Of a stretch of DNA of 64,000 bases, positions 16,878 through 25,496 are shown one piece after another. A program made the translations under genes and the position numbers. The notes under the pieces were generated by a model. It saw only the letters and a program-made list of their open reading frames with translations, did not search any database and was not told the origin of the DNA. Position 1 is the stretch's first letter. Each line of letters opens with the position of its first letter. Source of the DNA: Ramlibacter alkalitolerans (GTDB taxonomy: Bacteria > Pseudomonadota > Gammaproteobacteria > Burkholderiales > Burkholderiaceae_C); NCBI RefSeq assembly GCF_016722765.1, contig NZ_JAEQND010000015.1, forward strand, positions 62,001-126,000, written 5' to 3'.

Positions 16878-18027
16878 GCGCGAAGGCGACGCGGGTACCG
16901 GCGCCCACGGTCACCGCGACCGTCCAGAACACCGCCGCCACGCCGACCACGCTGCCGGCCGCCCCGAACAAGAGCGGCATCGCCACGCTGGAGGCGTTGA
17001 TCACCAGGAAGCGCATGCCCACCGCCTCGCCGTGGCGGTGGCCCGGCGTGACCTGGTGCAGCAGGCTCATGACCATGGGCTGCACCATGCCCAGCGCGAG
17101 CCCCAGCAGCGCGGAGCAGATGCCCATCGCGAGGGCCGCGTGCATGAAGGGATACACCGCGTAGATCAGCGCCGCCGCGACCATCGCCGTCACGATCAGC
17201 GCCCATTCGTGCACCCTGGCGGCCAGCACCGGGAGGAACACCCGCACCACCGCGGCAGCCATCGCGAAGCCGCCCAGGATGGTGCCGATCACCGAAGCGG
17301 ACAGGCCGCGCTCGTGCCCCAGGACCGGCACCACGAAGGTGTGCACGTCCCAGGCCGAGGACAGGAACCAGTTCACCAGCATCAGCCGGCGGAACATGGG
17401 TTCGCGCCAGAGGTCCCAGGCACGGCCGCCGCGGGCCGCATGCGCCCCTTCCGGCGGCGGCAGCTCGGTGGCGTGCCGCACGAAGGCCCAGGTCACCACC
17501 GGCAGCAGCGCGATCATCAGGAAGGCCGCGCGGTAGCCCGAGTGGTCGATCAGCAGGCCGGCCGCGAACGGCCCCATGAAATTGGAGAAGGCGGGGCCGA
17601 TGGCCAGCCAGGAGAAGGCCTGCTTGCGTTGCGCCGGCGTGTGCGCGGCGCGGCCGACGTGACGCTGCATCGCGATGACCGCGCTGCCGGTGGCGCCGCC
17701 CGTGAGCAGCGCGCTCACGCAGAGCACGGGAAAGATCGGCCATGCGAAGGCCAGCCCGCCACCGAGCGCCGCCGCCAGGCAGCTCCACCCCACCGGGCGC
17801 TTGAGCCCGTGGCGGTCGGCATAGCGGCCCGCCGGCAGGGCCAGGAACACCTGCGTCAGCGCATACAGCGACAGCAGCACGCCCACCGCGGCTTCGCTGT
17901 AGCCCTCGCGCAGCGCCAGCAGCGGCGAGGCCATGCGCATGCCCGCCATGGTGGCGTGCAGGAACACGTGGCCGGTGATCAGGCGGGCGAGTTCGCGCCC
18001 GCCGATGCCTTCGTCAGCTGCGGTCAT
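16852..18027 (-). CDS. MFS transporter
   Basis: A 391-residue major facilitator superfamily protein with twelve predicted helices. The loop 2-3 signature is present as GRYADRHGLKRP (about residues 67-78), and the central loop contains the polar ELPPPEGAHAARGG stretch. Candidate substrates cannot be named. It lies 40 bases downstream of the 2-hydroxyacid dehydrogenase gene on the same strand, so it may be the last gene of a run with that gene and the antiporter-like gene. Confidence 0.88.
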   Translation of the reverse strand: MTAADEGIGGRELARLITGHVFLHATMAGMRMASPLLALREGYSEAAVGVLLSLYALTQVFLALPAGRYADRHGLKRPVGWSCLAAALGGGLAFAWPIFPVLCVSALLTGGATGSAVIAMQRHVGRAAHTPAQRKQAFSWLAIGPAFSNFMGPFAAGLLIDHSGYRAAFLMIALLPVVTWAFVRHATELPPPEGAHAARGGRAWDLWREPMFRRLMLVNWFLSSAWDVHTFVVPVLGHERGLSASVIGTILGGFAMAAAVVRVFLPVLAARVHEWALIVTAMVAAALIYAVYPFMHAALAMGICSALLGLALGMVQPMVMSLLHQVTPGHRHGEAVGMRFLVINASSVAMPLLFGAAGSVVGVAAVFWTVAVTVGAGTRVAFALRDDRRTG

Positions 18028-18067
18028 CGGCCGTTCCCGTCCAGCCGCAGCGCGCTGCGCAATGGCA

Positions 18068-19051
18068 CTAGTTCAGCACTTCGGGATTGAGCGGCGTCAG
18101 CGGCTTGCCGTGCACCAGGAAGCCGATCAGGTTGTCGGCGGCCAGGTCGGCCATCGCACGGCGCGTGGGCACGGTGGCGCTGGCGATGTGCGGCGTGAGG
18201 ACCACGTTGGGCACGGTGAGCAGGTCGGGGTGCACCTTGGGCTCGCCCTCGTACACGTCGAGGCCGGCGGCGGCGATGCGCTTCTCGCGCAGCGCCGCGG
18301 CCAGCGCCGCGTCGTCGACGATGCCGCCGCGCGCGATGTTCACGAGGGTCGCCGTCGGCTTCATCCGCGCGAGCTCCGCCGCGCCGATGGCGTGGTGCGA
18401 GGCGGCCGAATACGGCAGCACCAGCACCAGGTGGTCCGCGCTCGCCAGGAGTTCGTCCTTGCCGACGTAGCGGGCCTTGCAGGCCGCTTCCAGCTCGGGC
18501 GCGAGGCGCGATCGGTTGTGGTAGATCACGTTCATGCCGAAGCCGTGGGCGCCGCGCCTGGCGATGCCCTGGCCGATGCGCCCCATGCCGAGGATGCCCA
18601 GCGTGCTGCCGTGCACCTCGGAGCCGGCGAACATGTCGAAGCTCCACTTCGTCCACTGGCCGGCGCGCAGGTAATGCTCGCTTTCGGCGATCCGGCGGGC
18701 GGTGGCCATCAGCAGCGCGAAGCCGAAGTCGGCGGTCGTCTCGGTCAGCACGTCGGGCGTGTTCGTGGCCAGCACCTTGCGCGCCGTCATCGCAGGCACG
18801 TCGAAGTTGTTGAAGCCGACGGCCATGTTGGCGCAGACCTTCAGCTGCGGGCAGGCGGCCAGCACGCCGGCATCGATGCGCTCGCTGCCGGTGGTGAAGG
18901 CGCCGACCTTGTCCTTCAGGCGCTCGGTGAGCTCCTGCGGACCCAGGACGGTGTCGGCCTGGTTGGAATCGACCTCGAAGTGCTGTTCGAGCTTGTGCAG
19001 CGTCTCCGGGAAGACGGCGCGGGCGACGAGGATGCGGGGTCTGGTGCTCAT
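18068..19051 (-). CDS. D-2-hydroxyacid dehydrogenase (glyoxylate/hydroxypyruvate reductase type)
   Basis: A 327-residue NAD(P)-dependent D-2-hydroxyacid dehydrogenase. The nucleotide-binding loop is GILGMGRIGQGIARR (about residues 150-165). The catalytic Arg/Glu/His set falls in LVNIARGGIVDDAAL, LDVYEGEPKVH and LTPHIASAT. The overall sequence is closest to the GhrB/glycerate dehydrogenase group, which reduces glyoxylate and hydroxypyruvate. It starts 4 bases after the stop of the upstream antiporter-like gene, so they are probably one operon. Confidence 0.9.
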   Translation of the reverse strand: MSTRPRILVARAVFPETLHKLEQHFEVDSNQADTVLGPQELTERLKDKVGAFTTGSERIDAGVLAACPQLKVCANMAVGFNNFDVPAMTARKVLATNTPDVLTETTADFGFALLMATARRIAESEHYLRAGQWTKWSFDMFAGSEVHGSTLGILGMGRIGQGIARRGAHGFGMNVIYHNRSRLAPELEAACKARYVGKDELLASADHLVLVLPYSAASHHAIGAAELARMKPTATLVNIARGGIVDDAALAAALREKRIAAAGLDVYEGEPKVHPDLLTVPNVVLTPHIASATVPTRRAMADLAADNLIGFLVHGKPLTPLNPEVLN

Positions 19052-19055
19052 GGTG

Positions 19056-20333
19056 TCAGGGCTTGGGGGACGGCAGGGACTGGACGGGAGCGGGCGATTC
19101 GACCGAGGGCGCCGAGGGCTTGCTGCCGGCGTGCCCTTCGGGGTTCCAGCCGACCAGCACCAGCAGCGCGACGAAACCGAGCACGTAGCCGACGGCGACG
19201 TGCCAGCCGCCGCGCAGCCAGGCGCCGACCGAGCGGCCCTCGGGGTACATGTTGCACAGCGCCACGCCGGCGGAGGAACCGAACCAGATCATCGAGCCGC
19301 CGAAGCCGACCGCATAGGCCAGGAAGCCCCAGTCGTAGCCGCCCTGGCGCAGCGCCAGCGCGGTCAGCGGGATGTTGTCGAACACGGCACTCACGAAGCC
19401 CAGGCCCAGCGCCGTCGGCCACGAGGCGGCTGGCAGCGCCTTGACCGGCATCATCGCGGCGCACATCACGAGGGACAGCAGGAAGATGCTGCCGCGCAGG
19501 GCGCCGGGCAGCAGGCTCCACGTGGGCGCTCGAAAAGGGACGGTCAGCAGCAAGGCCACCCATACCGCGATGCCGATCAGGGGGAACTCGTTGAGCAGCT
19601 CCGGGTTGCGCAGGTTGAGGAAGACGTTGGTGGAGATCGCGGCCAGCAGCATGAAGGCCACCACGGCGAGGCGGCCGTAATCGAGGCGCACGTTCTTCGG
19701 GTTGTCCTTCATGATCGGCTGGAAGGCCTGCTGCTGGCGCGCCGCGACGATGCCGAAGAACAGGATGGCGACGCCGGCGCCGACATAGGCCTCGAACACC
19801 TGGCCGGGCCGCACCCCGGCGATCCACAGCATGGTGGTGGTGGTGTCGCCGACCACGCTGCCGGCGCCGCCGGCGTTGCTCGCCGCCACGATCGCCGCCA
19901 GGTAGCCCACGTGCACCCGGCCCTTGTAGAGGACGTGCGCCATGGCCCCGCCGATCATGGCGGCAGCGATGTTGTCGAGGAAACTGGAGATCACGGCGAT
20001 CATCACGAGCAGGAAGAAGCCGCCCTTCCAGTCGTCGGGCAGCACTCTGGGCAGCATGTCCGTCGCGTGACTGCGCTCGAAATGGTCGGCCAGCAGCGCG
20101 AATCCGAGCAGCAGGCCCAGCAGGTTGCCGAGCGTCACCCATTCGTGGTGCAGCATCTGCACGAAACCGGCCACCCCCGGCGTGCCGGCGAAGTCCCCGA
20201 GCAGGATCTTGTAGGCCGCGATGGTCACCATGCCCAGGAACGCCACCCGCAGGGTGTGATGGTGGAACACGGCGACGCCCAGCAGGACCAGGGCGAACAG
20301 GAGGAAGTCCAGGGGAATGCCGGCCACGGTCAC
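19056..20333 (-). CDS. Ion-transporter superfamily antiporter (NhaD/citrate-transporter type)
   Basis: A 425-residue membrane protein of the IT superfamily, similar to NhaD-type sodium:proton antiporters and to dicarboxylate/citrate carriers. Two related halves each contain a re-entrant-type motif: SSFLDNIAAAMIGGAMAH with GDTTTTMLW in the first, and SAVFDNIPLTALALRQGG with GSSAGVALCNMYPEG in the second. The start is a GTG at 20333 with GGAGA 8 bases upstream; an upstream ATG would add 33 non-family residues. Whether it moves sodium/protons or an organic acid cannot be told; the adjacent hydroxyacid dehydrogenase makes an organic acid plausible. Confidence 0.78.
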   Translation of the reverse strand: MTVAGIPLDFLLFALVLLGVAVFHHHTLRVAFLGMVTIAAYKILLGDFAGTPGVAGFVQMLHHEWVTLGNLLGLLLGFALLADHFERSHATDMLPRVLPDDWKGGFFLLVMIAVISSFLDNIAAAMIGGAMAHVLYKGRVHVGYLAAIVAASNAGGAGSVVGDTTTTMLWIAGVRPGQVFEAYVGAGVAILFFGIVAARQQQAFQPIMKDNPKNVRLDYGRLAVVAFMLLAAISTNVFLNLRNPELLNEFPLIGIAVWVALLLTVPFRAPTWSLLPGALRGSIFLLSLVMCAAMMPVKALPAASWPTALGLGFVSAVFDNIPLTALALRQGGYDWGFLAYAVGFGGSMIWFGSSAGVALCNMYPEGRSVGAWLRGGWHVAVGYVLGFVALLVLVGWNPEGHAGSKPSAPSVESPAPVQSLPSPKP

Positions 20334-20520
20334 GTTGTGCGTCTCCAGTGTTCTTGTTGGAATGGAAGCGGCGATTATGGCGTCAGCCCGGCGGTGCCCC
20401 GGCAGCTCTCCCGCCCGGAGTGTCGGCCGCAACCTACGGGAGATGGCCTGCGCCTCCTACCCTTGCAGCAAGCTGAACCTCGGGATCATGTGACGAGTTG
20501 CATCCGAGGAGAGAGCCGTC

Positions 20521-21111
20521 ATGCCGTTCCGCATCCCCTGTCTTGCCGCCGCTGCGCTCACCTGCGCGGCGGCGGTGCATGCCGCGCCGCCCCTGGCCGA
20601 CCCGGCGATCAGCCAGGAGGACGTCAAGGCGCAGAAGGTACGCATCGAGGAGCAGTACGACCAGTCGCAGGCGCGCTGCAAACGGTTGCAGGGAAGCGGG
20701 CGCGACCTGTGCAACGAGCAGGCCCGCGGGGAGCGCGACATCGCGGTGGCCGAACTTCAGCTGCGGGTGGCGCCTACCGCCGATAACGACGAGAAGCTGC
20801 GGCTGGCCAGGGCGAACGCCAGCTACTCGCAGGCGCTGGTCAAGTGCAGGGATTTCGACAGCCAGGCGAAGCGCGTGTGCCGGGAGGATGCGAAGACGAG
20901 CTTCGAAGAGGCGAAGGCCGAAGCCAGGCTGCAGAAGGAAGTCGTGGCGCAGACCCTGCGCTCCGAGAACACGGTGCGCGAACGCACGGCAGCGGCCGAT
21001 CGGGCGGCGCAGGCGCAGTTCACGCAGGCGCGGCAACGCTGCGAGGCGCTGCCCGCGGAGGGCCGGCAGAACTGCGTGGAAGACGCGAAGCGGCGCTTCG
21101 GCACGCTCTGA
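20521..21111 (+). CDS. Secreted protein with three C-x10-C helical repeats
   Basis: A 196-residue protein of unknown function. A signal peptide is clear (residues 1-21, cleavage after VHA). The mature part is almost all helix and contains three repeats in which two cysteines are exactly 10 residues apart: Cys53/Cys64, Cys109/Cys120 and Cys174/Cys185. Each is preceded by an aromatic residue and Gln-Ala (YDQSQARC, YSQALVKC, FTQARQRC) and followed by an acidic-Ala helix. The pattern suggests three disulfide-locked helical hairpins in the periplasm. GAGGAGAG at 20506-20513 is a strong ribosome-binding site for ATG 20521. It stands alone between two minus-strand genes. Confidence 0.8.
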   Translation: MPFRIPCLAAAALTCAAAVHAAPPLADPAISQEDVKAQKVRIEEQYDQSQARCKRLQGSGRDLCNEQARGERDIAVAELQLRVAPTADNDEKLRLARANASYSQALVKCRDFDSQAKRVCREDAKTSFEEAKAEARLQKEVVAQTLRSENTVRERTAAADRAAQAQFTQARQRCEALPAEGRQNCVEDAKRRFGTL

Positions 21112-21114
21112 GCT

Positions 21115-21567
21115 TCACTGCACCGGTTGCAGCGCGGCCAGCACTTCCTGCAGCCGCGGCGGCAGCGGTGCCGGCCGACGCGTGGCGCGATCCACGTACA
21201 CGTGCACGAAGTGGCCCTTGGCGACCGTGAGCGGCTCGCCGGCCAGGAACAGCCCCACTTCGTAGCGCACGCTGGACTTGCCGATGCGGGCCACGCGCAG
21301 GCCGCCTTCCACGACCTGCGGGAATTCGACCGGCGCGAAATAGTTGCATTGCGTCTCGACCACCAGCCCGATGACCTCGCCGCGATGGATGTCGAGCGCG
21401 CCCTGCTCGATCAGGTGCGCATTGACGACGGTATCGAACCAGCTGTAGTAGACGACGTTGTTCACGTGGCCGTAGGCGTCGTTGTCCATCCAGCGGGTGC
21501 CGATCGTGCGGAACGCCCGGTACGCCGCACGGTCCTCCGGCTGGGGCTGCGTCTTGGCTTCTTTCAT
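21115..21567 (-). CDS. Acyl-CoA thioesterase, hotdog fold (FadM/YbgC type)
   Basis: A 150-residue single-hotdog thioesterase. The family motif RWMDNDAYGHVNNVVYY (about residues 25-41) contains the catalytic aspartate of the 4-hydroxybenzoyl-CoA thioesterase/YbgC group. Such proteins hydrolyse acyl-CoAs or ACP esters in the cytosol; the acyl chain is unknown. Its ATG overlaps the TGA of the upstream histone-deacetylase-like gene (ATGA, 21564-21567), so the pair is translationally coupled. Confidence 0.88.
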   Translation of the reverse strand: MKEAKTQPQPEDRAAYRAFRTIGTRWMDNDAYGHVNNVVYYSWFDTVVNAHLIEQGALDIHRGEVIGLVVETQCNYFAPVEFPQVVEGGLRVARIGKSSVRYEVGLFLAGEPLTVAKGHFVHVYVDRATRRPAPLPPRLQEVLAALQPVQ

Positions 21568-22481
21568 CGCGGGCGATTCTGCCAGCGGCGTGCGTAGCCC
21601 AGGGCCACCGCGAAGGTGTTGACCTGCACCTGCACCGTGTCCTCGATGCGGTGGCCATAGCCGCCCGCCATGGCGAATGCGAGCGGCAGCCCGCGCTGCC
21701 AGGCCCAGTCGAACACGCGGCGGTCGCGCGCCTCCAGTCCGTCCCAGGTGAGTTTCAGGCGGCCGAGGCGGTCGCCCTCGTGCGGGTCGGCGCCGGCCAG
21801 GTAGATCACCAGGCCGGGATCGAAACGATGTCCGAGTTCGTCGAGGGCGCGCTCCAGCGCCTGCAGGTAGGCTTCGTCGCCGGTCCCGTCCGGCAGGTCC
21901 ACGTCGAGGTCGCCGGGCTCCTTGCGGAAGGGGAAGTTCTTCTGTCCGTGCAGCGAGAGGGTGAAGACGGTCGGATCGTCGCGGAAGATGTGCGCGGTAC
22001 CGTTGCCCTGGTGCACGTCGAGATCGACGATCGCCACGCGCAGGCCGCGGCGGGCCTCGGCCTGCATCAGTCGTGCCGCGACGGCGGCGTCGTTGAAGAC
22101 GCAGAAGCCGCCGCCGCGGTCCGGGTACGCGTGGTGCGTGCCGCCGGCGATGTTGGCGGCCACGCCTTCGCGCAAAGCCGCGCGGCAGGCGGCGATGGTC
22201 GCGCCGACCGAGCGGCGGGCCCGTTCGGCCATCGCCAGGCTCCACGGGAAGCCGATCTCGCGCAGGATCTTCGGATCCACCGAGCCGTCGCCGATCGCCT
22301 GGATGTACCCGGGCGCATGGACCAGGGCCAGCTGGCCTTCGCTGGCCGGCTCGGCGGGGACCAGCCGGATCTCCGGGAGCTCGGCGGCCAGGCGATCGCG
22401 CAGCAGCCGGTACTTGCCCATGGGAAAGCGGTGCCCTGAGGGCAGGGGCAGGACGAACTGGTCGGTGTAGAAAACCTGCAT
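21564..22481 (-). CDS. Histone deacetylase-family deacetylase (AcuC-like)
   Basis: A 305-residue arginase/deacetylase-fold enzyme of the class used by bacteria for acetoin metabolism, protein deacetylation or acetylpolyamine hydrolysis. The charge-relay histidines are in GGTHHAYPDRGGGFCVFND (about residue 120). The zinc ligands are in VDLDVHQGNGT and in AGADPHEGDRLGRL. Start at MQVFYTDQFVLP (22481); MDG-MQVF at 22490 is also possible. It is coupled to the thioesterase. Deacetylase coupled to an acyl thioesterase hints at acyl-group turnover, but the target is unknown. Confidence 0.87.
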   Translation of the reverse strand: MQVFYTDQFVLPLPSGHRFPMGKYRLLRDRLAAELPEIRLVPAEPASEGQLALVHAPGYIQAIGDGSVDPKILREIGFPWSLAMAERARRSVGATIAACRAALREGVAANIAGGTHHAYPDRGGGFCVFNDAAVAARLMQAEARRGLRVAIVDLDVHQGNGTAHIFRDDPTVFTLSLHGQKNFPFRKEPGDLDVDLPDGTGDEAYLQALERALDELGHRFDPGLVIYLAGADPHEGDRLGRLKLTWDGLEARDRRVFDWAWQRGLPLAFAMAGGYGHRIEDTVQVQVNTFAVALGYARRWQNRPR

Positions 22482-22539
22482 CCCGTCCATTTTCCGGGGA
22501 CCCGCCGGGACCCGCTGGTCTAGGGAAGCGTCCCTACTT

Positions 22540-22614
22540 TGCTGCAGCGCAACAAAAAAGACTTGCAAAGGGCCGGGAGAACCCTATACTTCTATCCATG
22601 CTGCACTGCAACAA
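22540..22614 (+). promoter_or_regulatory. Phasin promoter flanked by twin TGCTGCA-nnGCAACAA sites
   Basis: TTGCAA (22563-22568) and TATACT (22585-22590) with a 16-base spacer make a good sigma-70 promoter. Two near-identical 16-mers flank it: TGCTGCAGCGCAACAA at 22540-22555 and TGCTGCACTGCAACAA at 22599-22614, differing at two positions. One lies upstream of the -35 and one over the transcription start, as expected for a repressor such as PhaR, the PHB-sensing regulator of phasins. PhaR binding is inferred. Confidence 0.72.
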
Positions 22615-22655
22615 GTAGAGCAGCACCTCTCAACCCACACTGACCCGGAGAAACA

Positions 22656-23207
22656 ATGATGCTGACCGCTGAGCAACTGCTGGCCGCCCAGAAAGCCAAC
22701 GTGGAAACCCTGTTCGGCCTGACGACCAAGGCCTTCGAAGGCGTCGAGAAGCTCATCGAGCTGAACGTCACTGCCTCCCGTGCCGCCCTGGCCGAAGCCG
22801 CCGACACCGCCCAATCCGTCCTGAACGTCAAGGACGCCCAGGAACTGCTGGCCCTGCAAGCCGCCCTCTTCCAGCCCCTGGCCGAGAAGACCGCCGCCTA
22901 CAGCCGTCACCTGTACGACATCACGTCTTCCGCCGGCGCCGAGTTCGGCAAGGCGTTCGAAGGCCAGGTTGCCGACGCGCAGAAGAAGTTCCTGGCCGTG
23001 GTCGACAACGCCGCCAAGAACGCGCCCGCCGGTTCCGAGACCGCCGTCGCCGTGTTCAAGAGCGCCGTTGCCGCCGGCAACAACGCCCTCGAGTCCGTGC
23101 AGAAGGCCGTCAAGCAGGCTGCCGACGTCGCCGAAGCGAACTTCAACGCCGTCGCCAACACCGCCGTGAACGCCGCCAAGGCCCCCGCCAAGGCCAAGCG
23201 CGCCTGA
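22656..23207 (+). CDS. Phasin (polyhydroxyalkanoate granule protein)
   Basis: A 183-residue phasin of the betaproteobacterial family (TIGR01841 type). It coats PHB granules in the cytoplasm and controls their size and number. The N-terminal half holds [23 protein letters not shown]; the rest is amphipathic helix ending in an Ala/Lys-rich tail ([10 protein letters not shown]). GGAG at 22647-22650 precedes the ATGATG start; initiation at the second ATG would lose one residue. It is monocistronic, with its own promoter and a terminator 157 bases downstream. Confidence 0.94.
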   Translation: MMLTAEQLLAAQKANVETLFGLTTKAFEGVEKLIELNVTASRAALAEAADTAQSVLNVKDAQELLALQAALFQPLAEKTAAYSRHLYDITSSAGAEFGKAFEGQVADAQKKFLAVVDNAAKNAPAGSETAVAVFKSAVAAGNNALESVQKAVKQAADVAEANFNAVANTAVNAAKAPAKAKRA

Positions 23208-23363
23208 GCTTGAAAGCTGGAGTTCCTGACGGCATCTGTTCGCCGCAGGGACTCTGCCGATAGGATTCACTTCATCGGGTGTCCGCATCCGGTGGAACGC
23301 AAGTTCTTCAAGGTTGTCTCCTCGGGTCCTTTCGACACCTTTCCAGGTTCAGGGATCCATTGA

Positions 23364-23390
23364 CCCCGGTCGCAAGACTGGGGTTTTTTT
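23364..23390 (+). terminator. Terminator downstream of the phasin gene
   Basis: CCCCGGTC (23364-23371) and GACTGGGG (23376-23383) around a GCAA loop, then seven T. The 156 bases between the phasin stop and this hairpin contain no further gene that I can support. Confidence 0.88.
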
Positions 23391-23425
23391 ATGGGCGCTC
23401 GCAGGGCAGATGGCGGCGGCTGTCT

Positions 23426-24331
23426 TCAGGGCGCGTGCGCCTTGGCTTCCAGTGCCGCCCGCACCTGCGGCAGTGCGGCCTGCATCGCGGCCCGCCCCGC
23501 CTCGATGGCGCGCCGCTTGCCGGCGAAGTCCGCGCTGCTCATGCCGCGCAAGGCCGGCCGCACGACGACGTCTGCATCGCGCAGCTCCCAGGTGTTGATG
23601 CTCTTGCCCATGATCGCGAAGGTCTGCAGCAGGATCTGCAGGGGATCGCCCGACGGGTTGCCCTCCGGCGCGCTGGAGATGTCCACCGCGATCACCAGTT
23701 CGGCGCCCATCTGGCGCGCGTAGCGCACCGGCACCGGCGACACGAGCCCGCCGTCGACGTACTCCTGGGTGCCGATCTTCACCGGCAGGAACACCGCCGG
23801 CACCGCGCTGGAGGCGCGCACCGCGGTGCCCGTGTCGCCGCGGCGGAACAGCACGCCCTGGCCCGTGTTCAGGTCGGTCGCCACGATGCCCAGCGGCACC
23901 GCCATGTTCTCGATCAGCCGGTGGGCCACCTGCGTGTTGACGTAGCGCGCCAGCGCCTCGCCGCGCAGCACGCCGCGACTGAAGATCGGCAGCGTCCAGT
24001 CCGCGAAGGCGGCCTCGTCCATCGCCAGCGCCGTCGCCTGCAGCTGTTGCCCGCTGCGGCCGCTCGCGTACAGGGCCGCGACCAGGCTGCCGGCCGACGT
24101 GCCGACCACGAGGTCCGGCTTGATCCCGGCTTCTTCCAGCACCTCGATCACGCCGACATGCGCGAATCCGCGCGCGGCTCCCCCGCCCAGCGCGAGCCCG
24201 ATGCGCGGCGGCACCTTCTGCACCAGCGGCGGCGCGGGCGCCGGGGTCACCGGAACGGTCGGCGCAGGCTGGGGCGCCACGGCGCAGCCGGCGACGAACA
24301 CCGCCAGCAGCGCCCATTTGACGTGGATCAA
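23426..24331 (-). CDS. Patatin-like phospholipase lipoprotein (RssA-like)
   Basis: A patatin-family serine lipase, 301 residues from the TTG at 24331. A short lipoprotein signal ends in the lipobox VAGC (Cys16), followed by a Pro-rich linker. The patatin domain has the oxyanion-hole motif GGGAARGFAH (about 49-58), nucleophile Ser79 in VVGTSAGSL, and the partner aspartate in YVDGGLVSPVP. It is probably outer-membrane anchored and hydrolyses phospholipids; the substrate is unknown. The start is uncertain: ATG 24376 is in frame but would add 15 residues before the signal and bring a Fur-like box inside the coding region. Confidence 0.84.
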   Translation of the reverse strand: MIHVKWALLAVFVAGCAVAPQPAPTVPVTPAPAPPLVQKVPPRIGLALGGGAARGFAHVGVIEVLEEAGIKPDLVVGTSAGSLVAALYASGRSGQQLQATALAMDEAAFADWTLPIFSRGVLRGEALARYVNTQVAHRLIENMAVPLGIVATDLNTGQGVLFRRGDTGTAVRASSAVPAVFLPVKIGTQEYVDGGLVSPVPVRYARQMGAELVIAVDISSAPEGNPSGDPLQILLQTFAIMGKSINTWELRDADVVVRPALRGMSSADFAGKRRAIEAGRAAMQAALPQVRAALEAKAHAP

Positions 24332-24348
24332 TCTCTTGCCAAAATGAG

Positions 24349-24363
24349 TGAGAATGATTCGCG
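24349..24363. promoter_or_regulatory. Fur box
   Basis: TGAGAATGATTCGCG matches the 7-1-7 Fur consensus TGATAATnATTATCA at 11 of 14 positions. It lies just upstream of TATCAT (24371-24376), a likely -10 for the iron-binding protein gene, and upstream of the divergent patatin gene. Confidence 0.68.
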
Positions 24364-24418
24364 TTTGACTTATCATCGCGCCAACGTCACAAGAACGACC
24401 CCTGAAAGGAAAACCTCC

Positions 24419-25459
24419 ATGATGTCCAAAGCCGCAGGTCTCGCCACGCTGCTCGTCGTCGCCGCCGCGCCGGCCTTCGCGCAGGAGCAGGTGCTCAACC
24501 TCTACTCCGCCCGCCACTACTCGACGGACGAGGCGCTGTACGCCGGCTTCACCAAGGCCACCGGCATCAAGATCAACCGCGTCGACGCCGACGATGCCGG
24601 TATTCTGGCCCGCCTGAAGGCCGAAGGCGCCGCCTCCCCCGCCGACGTGATCCTGCTGGTCGACGCCGCGCGCCTGTACAAGGGCGAAGTCGACGGCCTG
24701 TTCCGTCCGATCCGCTCCAGGGTGCTGGAAGACGCGATTCCCGCGCAGTACCGCGCGAAGGCCGGCGCCGAAGGCACCACCTGGTTCGGCTTCTCCACCC
24801 GCGCCCGCGTCGTGGTGTACGACAAGGCCAAGGTCAAGCTCGAGGACGTCGACACCTACGAGGAACTGGCCGACCCGAAGAACAAGGGCAAGGTCTGCCT
24901 GCGCTCCGGTTCGCACCCGTACAACCTGTCGCTGTTCGGCGCAGTCACCGAGCACCTGGGCGAGCAGAAGGCGGAAGCCTGGCTGAAGGGCATCGTCGAG
25001 AACATGGCCCGCGCGCCCAAGGGCGGCGACACCGACCAGATCAAGGCCGTCGGCGCGGGCGAGTGCCAGGTCGCGGTGAGCAACACCTACTACATCGCTC
25101 GCCTGATGCGCTCCACCGACCCCGCCGACAAGGCGCTGATGGAGAAGGTCGGCGTGGTGTTCCCGAACCAGTCGTCCTGGGGCACGCACCTGAACATCGC
25201 CGGCGGTGCCGTCGCGAAGAACAGCAGGAACACGGCCGCGGCCGTCAAGTTCCTCGAATACCTCGCCAGCCCCGAAGCGCAGAACCACTTCGCCAACGGC
25301 AACAACGAATGGCCCACCGCCAAGGGTGTGAAGGTGAGCAACCCAGCCCTGGCCGCGATGGGCGGCGGCGACTTCAAGGCCGAGACCATCCCGCTCGCCT
25401 CCGTCGGCGCGCACCAGGTCAAGGTGCAACAGATGCTCGATCGCGTCGGTTTCAAGTGA
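24419..25459 (+). CDS. Fe(III) ABC transporter periplasmic binding protein (FutA/FbpA family)
   Basis: A 346-residue secreted solute-binding protein of the ferric-iron type (FutA/IdiA/FbpA). The signal peptide ends at AFAQE. The mature protein begins VLNLYSARHYSTDEALYAGF, the usual start of the family with the iron-ligand Tyr/His region. Further iron-site tyrosines are in VAVSNTYYIARLM. AAAGGA at 24405-24410 serves ATG 24419. A Fur box precedes it, supporting iron control. No permease or ATPase gene follows, so the membrane components must be elsewhere; the ABC operon at 42-46 kb has a differently specialised binding protein. Confidence 0.92.
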   Translation: MMSKAAGLATLLVVAAAPAFAQEQVLNLYSARHYSTDEALYAGFTKATGIKINRVDADDAGILARLKAEGAASPADVILLVDAARLYKGEVDGLFRPIRSRVLEDAIPAQYRAKAGAEGTTWFGFSTRARVVVYDKAKVKLEDVDTYEELADPKNKGKVCLRSGSHPYNLSLFGAVTEHLGEQKAEAWLKGIVENMARAPKGGDTDQIKAVGAGECQVAVSNTYYIARLMRSTDPADKALMEKVGVVFPNQSSWGTHLNIAGGAVAKNSRNTAAAVKFLEYLASPEAQNHFANGNNEWPTAKGVKVSNPALAAMGGGDFKAETIPLASVGAHQVKVQQMLDRVGFK

Positions 25460-25476
25460 GCCGGCGCTAGCACGAC

Positions 25477-25496
25477 ATCCCCGCGCAGGCGGGGAT
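25477..25496. repeat. REP-like element A, copy 2 (single unit)
   Basis: The perfect palindromic unit ATCCCCGCGCAGGCGGGGAT follows the iron-binding protein gene by 17 bases. It is identical in core to the copies at 36724 and 36764. Beyond it, GCCTCCCGCG (25541-25550) and CGCGGGAGGC (25568-25577) form a separate 10-base inverted repeat. Confidence 0.75.
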
